In this document: positions 16,201-22,971 of the stretch, piece after piece
Layout: every line of letters starts with the position of its first letter
Position numbering within the stretch: position 1 is the first letter of the stretch
Assembly: GCA_021846725.1 (NCBI GenBank)
Contig: JAJZWK010000005.1
Location: 1 to 29,662, forward strand
Direction of reading: 5' to 3'
DNA from: Actinomycetes bacterium
Lineage (GTDB): Bacteria > Actinomycetota > Acidimicrobiia > Acidimicrobiales > JAMCPL01
Length of the DNA: 29,662 bases
Program-made: the position numbers and the translations under genes
Notes under the pieces: generated by a model
Seen by the model: the letters and a program-made list of their open reading frames with translations, nothing else
What the model was told of the DNA's origin: nothing
The model's database searches: none

Positions 16201-17052
16201 GATAGATTGGATATGCTTATAAAGGATCGTGCAAAAAATGAAGCTACTTTGAACGAGATACGTGATCGTAATTCTGAGTTGGTAGCAGCGCTGAGTCAGG
16301 ATGATGCACGAGCAGGCACTCTGGAAGTAGTTTTACGAGAAGAACTGGGTAGCTCGTTGGAAGATGTAACAAACATGGATGTTCCTGAGTTGGAAGCGGG
16401 TATGACACCAGAAACACGTATTGCTGAATTGGAGCAGCAGATTGCAGCGTTGGGACCGATAAATGCTCTGGCACTCGATGAATTGGTTGTACTTGAAGAT
16501 AGGTACGTCGAATTGAAGAGACAGGTAGAGGATGTCCAGCATGCTCGCAACGAGGTATCAAGATCTATTGATGAGTTGGATGCTGAGATAACCAGGATGT
16601 TTACAGAGACATTTGAGGATGTAAACAGCAACTTCCAACAAATCCTCGGTACGCTGATGCCTGGCGGGACGGGGAGACTAGAGCTGATCAATACAGACAA
16701 TCTACTCGAATGTGGATTGGAGATAGAAGCAAGACCTGCTGGGAAAGGGGTAAGGAGATTATCTTTGTTGTCCGGCGGCGAGCGTTCGCTTGTTACCTTA
16801 GCTTTTTTGTTTGCAATCTTTCGCAGCAGGGTATCTCCATTTTATGTAATGGACGAAGTAGAGGCCGCCTTGGACGATATCAACTTGCATAATTTCTTAG
16901 AGCTGGCCAGACAGTTTCGAGATGTGGCTCAGTTAATTATAGTCAGCCATCAAAAAAGGACGATGGAAATGGCTGATGCATTGTATGGGGTGTCCATGTC
17001 TCGTGACGGTACCTCCAAAGTAGTGAGCAAGAAGTTGGACGAGAAGGATTGA
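13291..17052 (+). CDS. smc: Chromosome segregation protein SMC with insertion in hinge
   Basis: ABC-type ATPase that organises and helps segregate the chromosome with ScpA and ScpB. The ATG at 13291 gives MYLKSMTIKGFKSFADPVTL, the normal SMC N-terminus; the open frame upstream is repeat DNA. Walker A GPNGSGKS is at 31-38, and a Q-loop-like stretch is VVISQGNLDQIL. Long coiled coils (about 165-500 and 755-1060) flank a hinge (about 500-745). The C-terminal head has LSGGERSLVTLAF and Walker B FYVMDEVEAALDD. The 1253 residues exceed the usual 1150-1200 because residues about 571-662 are a Ser/Thr/Pro-rich insertion in the hinge, with STPLSST repeated. No good ribosome-binding site is seen; ATG at 13279 is an alternative. 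ftsY follows after 7 bases. Confidence 0.95.
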   Translation: MYLKSMTIKGFKSFADPVTLVFEPGVTVVVGPNGSGKSNVVDALMWALGVQAAKTVRSSKMDDVIFSGSPARAPLGRAEVSLVICDDSGRLPGGLSEVSITRTLFRSGESEYAMNNHPCRLMDVQDVLSELGIGRRQHVVISQGNLDQILNAQPEERRAVIEEAAGILKHRRRRDKAVKRLEATQSNLERLSDLLRELKRQMRPLERQAKAARAYEAYRDELLILKSYVTGRELIRLHERRNELRDQIERNKEVASELTQSIADADTEIQQAASRISKREIEEISAARSRADNLTERARGLVGIAQERLSAVRSQIDTLLGVDELELLEVEAGSLQEQLDRLEAEELALAPEYERLNIAEKELAALSTSYKDTFGDLDALTARARDRALIEETILRLEQEKEVAGRAIEDMEEQEMEGDKQLDLLRVTVAETEDALLEIQEHRSSLDDELARASSAREIAGKAVEITEGELRQAERERAGIEARLETLENAMVDAKGIQLDLSEGLSGYAGKLWELISMDAGMERAVEAAIPFSVLAEVFTMQDGLMDMVVKSIKAGSGISLLPALASLQSTPLSSTSGTQPAESHQPKESTPLSSTNYVPLASSITHASSAVSMPPQPAAIPDPTSPAVQNAVGDLSVTGAVSSSTPNAGSGDVNTPDIASIPGIELLRSHVRSQDGQNETVEHLLDILLDGVWVVRGGREEAARISMSYPRAVIVTQDGDRFSCDGWHIRSSQGVHTYVGTVSVADVELERKRREEVEARLRSVAMKLESAREEATVSSRLVGELTTEISNLDRQVVAHDADIKQLRYEISSELDKVARIHREKEAKVAEVASISYELKELKSKLDGMDGEGVNLADHAEHAARVYSDLESKQQLVESLRRKLEIEAAGIAERRAMLQDRLADIVVKREDYSRREQITRERIEYLELCVVGTEGLERMANDVMIRMEELSNILRSREERMSREFQDDADRLDMLIKDRAKNEATLNEIRDRNSELVAALSQDDARAGTLEVVLREELGSSLEDVTNMDVPELEAGMTPETRIAELEQQIAALGPINALALDELVVLEDRYVELKRQVEDVQHARNEVSRSIDELDAEITRMFTETFEDVNSNFQQILGTLMPGGTGRLELINTDNLLECGLEIEARPAGKGVRRLSLLSGGERSLVTLAFLFAIFRSRVSPFYVMDEVEAALDDINLHNFLELARQFRDVAQLIIVSHQKRTMEMADALYGVSMSRDGTSKVVSKKLDEKD
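14999..15077. repeat. Direct repeat within the SMC hinge insertion
   Basis: The 19-base sequence AGTCGACCCCACTGTCATC occurs at 14999-15017 and exactly 60 bases later at 15059-15077, encoding STPLSS twice in frame. Confidence 0.93.
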
Positions 17053-17059
17053 AGTAGGT

Positions 17060-18355
17060 ATGTTGCTGGTGATACTGATAGTAGTGATAGTCGTATTGCT
17101 TCTCGGTGGCTTGGGGCTTATTGTAGGTACCAAATCTCGTCGACGCAGGGTATCCGGGGATAGTGGTACTGTTAATGATGAGATTCCCAGTCATCAGCTA
17201 GATTCCCTATCAGGTCCTGGACAGTTGGCAGATACGGTTCCAAGCGAATCATCCGTTGCAACCTTGTCCATACCGGAGCAGGAAGGCGTTGCTACGAAGG
17301 AAGTGCCCGCTCGTCATAACCTCTTTGAAGGGATGGGTAAGTCAAGGGGACTTATCTCTGGTTACTTGAAGTCGTTGCGTTCCCGTGCTGCCCTGAATGA
17401 CAGTATATGGGATGAGATGGAAGAGGCGCTTCTTGGGTCAGATGTAGGTCTCAAGACGTCAGATGCCGTCCTTGGGTCACTACGGGAAAAAGTGAGAGAT
17501 GGCATTATCAAAGATACCGCGAGCATATTGCCTGCGCTAAAAGCTGAGATACTCTCTTACTTCAGTGCCAACGACGGCTATGCTTCAAACGGTGATCGCT
17601 CTGTTGGTGCTGCTACATCCAATGGCTCTGCCACAGATAGCCAGCTTGCTCCCACCAACAACCCCACGACAGATAGCCAGCTTGCTCCCACCAACAACCC
17701 CGTTGAAAGGATGTCATCCGGTAGGAGCCTCAGATTCGATGAGGGGGTTACTAACGTCTGGCTGTTCGTAGGGGTGAATGGCGTGGGCAAGACTACTACC
17801 ATCGGAAAGGTAGCCATGTCTCAGGTGGCAGCGGGGCGATCTGTTATATTGGCGGCTGGGGATACCTTTCGAGCCGCTGCAGGAGAGCAGTTGGAGGTAT
17901 GGGGCGAACGGGCAGGCGCTGAAGTAATTAGAGGGAAGGAAGGAGGAGATCCTGGAGCGGTTGTATTTGATGCTGTGGAGAGAGCCAAGGCGAAGGGATA
18001 CGATCTTGTGCTTGCGGATACAGCTGGAAGACTCCATACCAATGTCAATCTCGTAGAGGAGTTAAAAAAGATTTACCGAGTAGCTACTAAATCGGCAGAA
18101 GCAGTCTCTGAGGTCCTGTTGGTTCTTGATGCAACTACCGGCCAAAACGGCTTGGCACAGGCTAAGCAATTTACCGATGCCGTTGGGGTTACAGGTATTG
18201 TCCTTACCAAGTTGGATGGGACAGCTAGAGGCGGTATAGTCGTAGCTATAGAAAGAGAGTTGGGGATACCAGTCAAAATGGTGGGCATAGGGGAGGGAGT
18301 GGATGATCTCATTCCTTTCGACCCATCCGAGTTCGTCGAAGCGTTGTTTGGGTGA
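17060..18355 (+). CDS. ftsY: Signal recognition particle receptor FtsY
   Basis: SRP receptor GTPase that docks ribosome-SRP complexes at the membrane. The 431 residues begin with a membrane helix (2-22, LLVILIVVIVVLLLGGLGL) followed by a basic KSRRRR stretch, as in other actinobacterial FtsY. An acidic and Ser-rich linker leads to the N domain (about 85-175). The G domain has G1 GVNGVGKTTT (238-247), AGDTFRAAA, DTAGR, TKLDGTARGG and GIGEGVDDLIPFDP. Between the N and G domains lies a Ser/Asn-rich insertion in which TDSQLAPTNNPT occurs twice. The start is 7 bases after the smc stop, consistent with the conserved smc-ftsY pair. Confidence 0.96.
   Translation: MLLVILIVVIVVLLLGGLGLIVGTKSRRRRVSGDSGTVNDEIPSHQLDSLSGPGQLADTVPSESSVATLSIPEQEGVATKEVPARHNLFEGMGKSRGLISGYLKSLRSRAALNDSIWDEMEEALLGSDVGLKTSDAVLGSLREKVRDGIIKDTASILPALKAEILSYFSANDGYASNGDRSVGAATSNGSATDSQLAPTNNPTTDSQLAPTNNPVERMSSGRSLRFDEGVTNVWLFVGVNGVGKTTTIGKVAMSQVAAGRSVILAAGDTFRAAAGEQLEVWGERAGAEVIRGKEGGDPGAVVFDAVERAKAKGYDLVLADTAGRLHTNVNLVEELKKIYRVATKSAEAVSEVLLVLDATTGQNGLAQAKQFTDAVGVTGIVLTKLDGTARGGIVVAIERELGIPVKMVGIGEGVDDLIPFDPSEFVEALFG
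17633..17704. repeat. 36-base tandem duplication in the FtsY N-G linker
   Basis: Adjacent copies at 17633-17668 and 17669-17704 are nearly identical and encode the 12-residue unit TDSQLAPTNNPT twice; the second copy ends in Val. Confidence 0.95.
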
Positions 18356-18395
18356 GTCAATGAGTTCAGTTGTTTGCTGTTAAACTGATTATCTG

Positions 18396-19982
18396 ATGTT
18401 TGAAGCACTCTCTACACGACTGGAAGCAGCATTTTCACGTCTTCGCAATCGCGGACATTTGACGGAGGAAGATATCAATGAAGCTATGGGCGAGGTACGC
18501 GCAGCGCTTCTAGAGGCTGATGTAAATGTCCGGGTAGTGAGGAAGTTCATCGATAGGGTACGTGAAAGGATAGTCGGCGAAGAGCTGTCACGTAGCCTTA
18601 CACCAGGTCAGCAGGTAATCAAAGCGGTCAACGATCAGTTGGTCGAAGCGCTGGGTGGTGAGTCTCTCCGTATCACCTTTGCACCGTTACCGCCTACCGT
18701 GGTGCTACTTGCCGGTTTGCAAGGATCGGGGAAGACTACCACATCGGCTAAGCTGGCTTCATGGTTTGCCTCACAGGGGCGTAACCCTATGTTGGTAGGA
18801 GCTGATCTCCAACGGCCTGCCGCTGTTCAGCAGCTTGAAGTATTGGGAGTGCAGGCCAGAGTGCCGGTATTCAGCAAGCCCACAGATCCGATTCAAGTGG
18901 CGACAGAGTCGAGGAATGAGGCTCGTCGTCTGGGTAGGGATGTTGTTATTGTTGATACTGCGGGTCGGTTGGCCATAGATGAAGTGTTGATGGAGGAGAT
19001 CAGGCAGATTTCTGCTGCTATAAAGCCTGATTACACCTTCCTTGTCGTAGATGCTATGACTGGTCAAGATGCAGTAAATGTTGCTACTGCATTTCATGAA
19101 TCCCTAGAGCTTGATGGGGTGATACTCACTAAGTTGGACGGGGATGCCAGAGGAGGTGCTGCATTATCTGTAAAGGAGATCGTAGGTAAGCCTATAGCCT
19201 TCGCCTCTACCGGAGAACACCTGAGAGATTTTGATATGTTTTATCCGGATAGGATGGCGAGCAGGATACTCGGTATGGGAGATGTCCTATCTCTGATTGA
19301 ACAAGCAGAGCGTACTTTCGATCGCGAGCAGGCAGAAAAGGCTGCACGGGGTATGCTTGAAGGGAGGTTTACTCTGGAGGACTTCCTTGGTCAGCTTCAG
19401 CAGGTGCGTAAGATGGGACCATTGTCCGGGCTACTCTCCATGTTGCCAGGAGTGCCCAAGGAGATACGTCAGTCCAAAGATCTCATAGATGATTCACAGA
19501 TATCCAGGATAGAGGCGATCATCCGATCAATGACTTCGGAAGAGAGAAACAGACCTGAAATTTTGGACGGTTCCAGGCGTTCCCGTGTGGCAAAAGGTGC
19601 TGGCGTAACTGTTCAGGAGGTCAATCAACTGGTCAAGCAGTTCAAAGAGGCTCAGCAACTTATCAAGTCACCTTCTTTGCTTGGAGGGCTACTTGGCAAG
19701 GGGGCTAGTATGGGGCAATTGCAGTCCATGCTGGAGGGTAGTCAACTTGATCCCGGACTGGGTGGAGTAGCCCCACTTGGTGGGCATACATCCGGACTAC
19801 CAGGGGATAGGGTTAGAGGGCAGGGTCTCGGTGGTTTGTTTGGTGATAGCGGTTCCGATGATGGTAATATGTATCAGGCTATCCGTCAGGGACACTCTCC
19901 TAGAACGAAGAACAAGAAAAGCGGTAAAGGTAGTAAAGGTAGAGGAAATGGCAGGGTTACGCCAAGAAAGAAAAAGAGATGA
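18396..19982 (+). CDS. ffh: Signal recognition particle protein Ffh (SRP54)
   Basis: Binds 4.5S RNA and signal sequences and partners with FtsY. The N domain occupies 1-90; the G domain has GLQGSGKTTTSAKLA (107-121), ADLQRPAAVQQL, DTAGRL, TKLDGDARGGAALS and GIG-type loops. The methionine-rich M domain follows from about 325 (FLGQLQQVRKMGPLSGLLSM, SRRSRVAKGAGVTVQEVNQL). The tail is Gly-rich and ends in a strongly basic run (PRKKKR). The 528 residues are longer than most Ffh because of this tail. The ATG at 18396 follows ftsY by 40 bases with no clear ribosome-binding site. The SRP RNA gene was not seen in this window. Confidence 0.96.
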   Translation: MFEALSTRLEAAFSRLRNRGHLTEEDINEAMGEVRAALLEADVNVRVVRKFIDRVRERIVGEELSRSLTPGQQVIKAVNDQLVEALGGESLRITFAPLPPTVVLLAGLQGSGKTTTSAKLASWFASQGRNPMLVGADLQRPAAVQQLEVLGVQARVPVFSKPTDPIQVATESRNEARRLGRDVVIVDTAGRLAIDEVLMEEIRQISAAIKPDYTFLVVDAMTGQDAVNVATAFHESLELDGVILTKLDGDARGGAALSVKEIVGKPIAFASTGEHLRDFDMFYPDRMASRILGMGDVLSLIEQAERTFDREQAEKAARGMLEGRFTLEDFLGQLQQVRKMGPLSGLLSMLPGVPKEIRQSKDLIDDSQISRIEAIIRSMTSEERNRPEILDGSRRSRVAKGAGVTVQEVNQLVKQFKEAQQLIKSPSLLGGLLGKGASMGQLQSMLEGSQLDPGLGGVAPLGGHTSGLPGDRVRGQGLGGLFGDSGSDDGNMYQAIRQGHSPRTKNKKSGKGSKGRGNGRVTPRKKKR

Positions 19983-20018
19983 TTCGCAAGCATAGGAGAA
20001 TAGAGGCATAATAGTTAT

Positions 20019-20309
20019 ATGGCAGTTAAGTTGCGTTTGAAGCGTATGGGAAAGAAAAAGCAGCCTACCTACAGATTGGTTGCTGCAGATAGTCGTTCGC
20101 CCAGAGACGGCAGGTTCATTGAGGCTATAGGAGTATACGCGCCTAGAGGAAGATCAAAAGATGATCCAGCCACGTTTGTAAAGATAGACAGGGAGAGAGC
20201 TGTAGACTGGCTGAGCAAGGGAGCCCAACCGACAGAGCGTGTTGAGCGCTTGTTTCGTGAAGAAGGCACCTGGGATGCTTTCATGGAGGTGAAGGGAGGG
20301 AGTGAATGA
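20019..20309 (+). CDS. rpsP: 30S ribosomal protein S16
   Basis: A 96-residue small-subunit protein with the family N-terminus MAVKLRLKRMGKKKQPTYRL, then VAADSRSPRDGRFIEAIGVY and KIDRERAVDWLSKGAQPTE. GGAGAA and GAGG lie upstream of the ATG. It starts the rpsP-khpA-rimM-trmD block that is widely conserved in Gram-positive bacteria, and its stop overlaps the next start (ATGA). Confidence 0.97.
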   Translation: MAVKLRLKRMGKKKQPTYRLVAADSRSPRDGRFIEAIGVYAPRGRSKDDPATFVKIDRERAVDWLSKGAQPTERVERLFREEGTWDAFMEVKGGSE

Positions 20310-20635
20310 CCGAAGAAGGCGACCAATTGGAAACGCAAGATGAAGCCGTTCAGGATGGGTCGGATGATGCTATAGAGCACAACTCAGATGATCTTGGTAA
20401 GGCATCGGAGGTGTTGATCTATGTTGCACGTACTATAGCTAGAGATCCTGATGCCGTCAAGGTGTCTGGTACCCGTGAAGGCAATAAAGTTCATCTTAAG
20501 GTGTCTGCGGCAAAGTCTGATATGGGCCGGCTGATAGGTAGAGGTGGAAGAGTGGCTAACGCCATAAGGGTGCTGGTAAGAGCGGCGGGTTCGCTGGACC
20601 ATATTGATACCAATGTGGAGTTCGTAGACAACTGA
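20306..20635 (+). CDS. khpA: KH-domain RNA-binding protein (KhpA-like)
   Basis: 109 residues. An acidic N-terminal stretch (1-32) precedes a single KH domain with the binding loop GRLIGRGGR (GRGG at 78-81) and flanking helices ASEVLIYVARTIARDPDAV and VANAIRVLVRAAG. Family members bind RNA and act in cell-size control and ribosome biology with KhpB in firmicutes. The ATG overlaps the rpsP stop by 4 bases and has GGAGGG just upstream. The acidic extension is not typical of the roughly 80-residue family members. Confidence 0.92.
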   Translation: MTEEGDQLETQDEAVQDGSDDAIEHNSDDLGKASEVLIYVARTIARDPDAVKVSGTREGNKVHLKVSAAKSDMGRLIGRGGRVANAIRVLVRAAGSLDHIDTNVEFVDN

Positions 20636-20685
20636 TTTCCTCTTCCTCTTCTCCGGCTCCACTTGACCTGCTGGGAGTTGGCAGA

Positions 20686-21240
20686 GTGATCAGGGCTCAT
20701 GGGGTGCGAGGTGAAGTGGTAGTTTATTTATCCACCAACAGGGAAGAGCGAATGCAATCAGGCAGTACACTCTATGGATTGAGGCGAGATGATGGCAGTC
20801 AAAATACTCAACATGCACCGCCTGCACGCCATGGTCGCATTGCAATAGATACGGCGTTGGCCTTCGCTGAGAATGACCTGGCTGGTATGGGTGATCCCCT
20901 TGTCGTGTCTACTTCGAGGTTTCTGAGGGATAAATGGCCAGGAACTATGTGGATAGTCAAGTTCAAAGGGGTTGATACCAGAAATGAGGCACTGCAGCTT
21001 AGAGGTATTCAACTGGCCGCACCTCCTATAGATGATAATGGTGCCTTCTGGGCAGATCAGCTTGTAGGCAGTGTAGTGATGGATTTGAAGGGCAATGAAG
21101 TGGGTAGAGTCTCTGCACTGGTGGTCAATCCAGGCGGTGACCTTTTGGAACTGGATGATGGAAGGTTGATTCCACTGGTATTCGTAGTGTCTAACGATGG
21201 AGTTCGGGTGGTGGTAGATGTGCCTGAGGGATTGCTGTAG
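20686..21240 (+). CDS. rimM: Ribosome maturation factor RimM, start uncertain
   Basis: Assists 30S head assembly by binding S19. RIRAHG-type homology (VIRAHGVRGEVVVY) opens the protein, and the C-terminal PRC-barrel is FWADQLVGSVVMDLKGNEVG with LLELDDGRLIPLVFV. GTG at 20686 has GGGAG (20673-20677) 8 bases upstream. However, the family pattern GVGRVIRAHG starts four residues earlier, and the frame is open back to ATT at 20635, which overlaps the khpA stop, with only CTG and ATT as possible earlier starts. A stretch of roughly 35 extra residues after LRRDDG separates the two halves of the N-terminal domain. trmD follows after 2 bases. Confidence 0.9.
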   Translation: MIRAHGVRGEVVVYLSTNREERMQSGSTLYGLRRDDGSQNTQHAPPARHGRIAIDTALAFAENDLAGMGDPLVVSTSRFLRDKWPGTMWIVKFKGVDTRNEALQLRGIQLAAPPIDDNGAFWADQLVGSVVMDLKGNEVGRVSALVVNPGGDLLELDDGRLIPLVFVVSNDGVRVVVDVPEGLL

Positions 21241-21325
21241 GCATGGACGAGGAGAGATCTTTACTCAAGCCCGCCGACCTGGATGCAGCCAAGCGCACAC
21301 CGATTGCTGTAGGCATGGACGAGGA
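21230..21325. repeat. 72-base duplication of the rimM-trmD junction
   Basis: 24 bases at 21230-21253, covering the last rimM codons and the first trmD codons, recur exactly at 21302-21325, with weaker similarity beyond. The 72-base offset is in frame, so trmD has two start codons in the same local context. Confidence 0.93.
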
Positions 21326-22169
21326 AAGTGCTCCACTCAGGGTAGGCGGATTTACAATAGACGTGTTTACGATATTTCCTGGTATGGTAGAAGAATACCT
21401 GGAGTGGTCGTTGATTGGACGAGCTCGAGCACGGGGCTTGGTAAACATATTGATACACGATATTCGTTCTTATACGACATCATCAGGTAGATCGGTAGAT
21501 GACACACCATTTGGAGGAGGACCTGGTATGGTCATGATGGCGGAACCCATATTCAATGCGGTGGAAAGTACGCCATGTCAGAGGCCACTGTTGCTACTTT
21601 CTCCTTCGGGGAAGATTTTTGACCAGAAAATGGCTAGAGATTTGTCTACTGGAAAGATGTTATCCAGCAACACAACTCGTAAGGTGGCTGGTACTGGAGC
21701 TGGCGATGGTCGTGAGGTAGGGATAACTGAGGCCAAGGGGTTCTCGTTGATCTGTGGCCGTTATGAAGGGGTAGATCAGCGAGTGGTGGATCATCTTGTG
21801 GACGGTGAGATATCGATCGGAGATTACATTATTTCAGGTGGCGAGTTGGCTGCACTTGTAGTGATCGAAGCTACCGTTCGTTTGCTCCCTGGCGTAATGG
21901 GTAATGATGAGTCAGCGGCAGAGGAATCGTTTGAGGATGGATTGCTCGAATATCCTCAGTATTCTCATCCGAGGAGCTTTAGGGGATGGGAGGTGCCGCC
22001 AGTGCTTTTGTCGGGCAATCATGGGATGGTTTCCAAGTGGAGAATGGCGCAAAGATTGAAGCTAACGGCTAGGCGCCGTCCTGACCTCATCGAGGCCAGG
22101 GGAGGTATTACTGATCAGGAGAGAGAGTTGATCGAATGGGCAGATAGAGGGTTTTTTGAATACGGCTAG
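21243..22169 (+). CDS. trmD: tRNA (guanine37-N1)-methyltransferase
   Basis: Methylates G37 next to the anticodon using S-adenosylmethionine and prevents frameshifting. The SPOUT domain shows FTIDVFTIFPGMVEEYLEWS, TPFGGGPGMVM, the knot motif LICGRYEGVDQRVVDHLVD, ISIGDYIISGGELAALVVIE and the C-terminal LLSGNHGMVSKWRMAQRL. The 308 residues are long because of about 30 extra N-terminal residues from the 72-base duplication and an insertion of about 25 residues (near 140-165, Thr/Gly-rich) just before the knot. ATG at 21243 is preferred because TGAGGG lies upstream (21224-21229); ATG at 21315 would give a more typical N-terminus but lacks that site. Confidence 0.95.
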   Translation: MDEERSLLKPADLDAAKRTPIAVGMDEESAPLRVGGFTIDVFTIFPGMVEEYLEWSLIGRARARGLVNILIHDIRSYTTSSGRSVDDTPFGGGPGMVMMAEPIFNAVESTPCQRPLLLLSPSGKIFDQKMARDLSTGKMLSSNTTRKVAGTGAGDGREVGITEAKGFSLICGRYEGVDQRVVDHLVDGEISIGDYIISGGELAALVVIEATVRLLPGVMGNDESAAEESFEDGLLEYPQYSHPRSFRGWEVPPVLLSGNHGMVSKWRMAQRLKLTARRRPDLIEARGGITDQERELIEWADRGFFEYG

Positions 22170-22178
22170 ATTCGCGGT

Positions 22179-22207
22179 TAGACGGTTGCTGCACTTACTG
22201 CTATAAT
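22179..22207 (+). promoter_or_regulatory. Candidate promoter for rplS
   Basis: TAGACG (22179-22184), a 17-base spacer and a perfect TATAAT (22202-22207) lie just after the trmD stop. They would give rplS its own transcript with a leader of about 165 bases. Confidence 0.5.
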
Positions 22208-22378
22208 TGCCGATACATGCTACGGTCACGTTACTGCGTTGTGATGAGTAATTGGGTCGGTCTACATGCGGTGTAAGGTACCTGTTGCAGCCATTGCTGG
22301 TGCCACGGCACTCTGGCTGTAATATTTATGCAGCAGATACATTATGATAGTATGACATTACGATATGGAGAATTGGAT

Positions 22379-22720
22379 ATGAACCCCACAGATATAGTTG
22401 ATCAGCAGACATTGCGAAGTGATATCCCAGACTTTGCTCCGGGAGATACCCTTAAAGTACATGTGAGAGTCGTGGAGGGTGGAAGGGAACGCGTACAGGT
22501 ATTTCAAGGTATCGTATTGAAGCGTCAGGGATCGGGAGCCAGAGAGACGTTCACAGTTAGGAAGATTAGTTTTCAGGTAGGTGTCGAAAGGATCTTTCCT
22601 GTCCATTCGCCGATTATCTCCAAGATAGAAGTAGTTTCCAGGGGAGACGTACGCCGTGCCAAGCTTTATTACCTACGTGATCGTATAGGTAAGGCAGCCA
22701 AAATCAAAGAGAAGCGCTAA
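22379..22720 (+). CDS. rplS: 50S ribosomal protein L19
   Basis: A 113-residue large-subunit protein at the 30S-50S interface. The ATG at 22379 gives MNPTDIVDQQTLRSDIPDFA, matching actinobacterial L19, and has GGAG 8 bases upstream; the longer open frame is leader. Conserved parts are KVHVRVVEGGRERVQVFQGI, RKISFQVGVERIFPVHSPII and RGDVRRAKLYYLRDRIGKAA. It is separated from trmD by 209 bases with its own promoter candidate and is followed by a strong hairpin. Confidence 0.97.
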   Translation: MNPTDIVDQQTLRSDIPDFAPGDTLKVHVRVVEGGRERVQVFQGIVLKRQGSGARETFTVRKISFQVGVERIFPVHSPIISKIEVVSRGDVRRAKLYYLRDRIGKAAKIKEKR

Positions 22721-22727
22721 AGTTCAT

Positions 22728-22771
22728 AAAAAAGGAGTCGACGTTCCCAAGGGGGCAAGGAACGTCGACTC
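22728..22771 (-). terminator. Intrinsic terminator hairpin, U-tract on minus strand
   Basis: A perfect 13-base stem (GAGTCGACGTTCC at 22735-22747 with GGAACGTCGACTC at 22759-22771) encloses an 11-base loop. Six A residues at 22728-22733 become a U-tract for minus-strand transcription, so it best fits termination of the gene ending at 22972. The same stem may also help stop rplS transcription from the other side, although no U-tract follows there. Confidence 0.65.
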
Positions 22772-22775
22772 TAAA

Positions 22776-22951
22776 CCGGTAGGGCTAGTGGTCCGTCCCG
22801 TAAATAATCACGGGATTTGCTGCTCAAATGTAGCTACCCAATCTCTGAGGTTGTGCTACACCCCTTATGGCGCCTCCTCTTGGTAGCAGGACAACGTCCA
22901 CATTATCCACGGGACGGACCACTAGGACTTGGGGTGGGTACTACCTACCGG
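22776..22951. repeat. Nested inverted repeats: structured RNA or MITE-like element
   Basis: CTAGTGGTCCGTCCCGT (22785-22801) pairs perfectly with 22909-22925, and outside it CCGGTAGG (22776-22783) pairs with CCTACCGG (22944-22951). The 107-base interior can itself fold, for example GTTGT-GCTAC with GTAGC-ACAAC. TCCCGT (22796-22801) could instead pair with the nearby ACGGGA (22810-22815), giving two competing folds. No open frame of note is inside. The 17-base ends bounded by CTAG resemble a small non-autonomous transposon; the outer arms and interior stems favour a structured transcript. Confidence 0.8.
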
Positions 22952-22971
22952 AAAACTTGAAATGCAATAGC

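Noticed and set aside
22776..22951. SRP 4.5S RNA or RNase P RNA in the rplS downstream region
   Set aside because: Lacks the conserved SRP apical loop sequence, and is too short for RNase P RNA.
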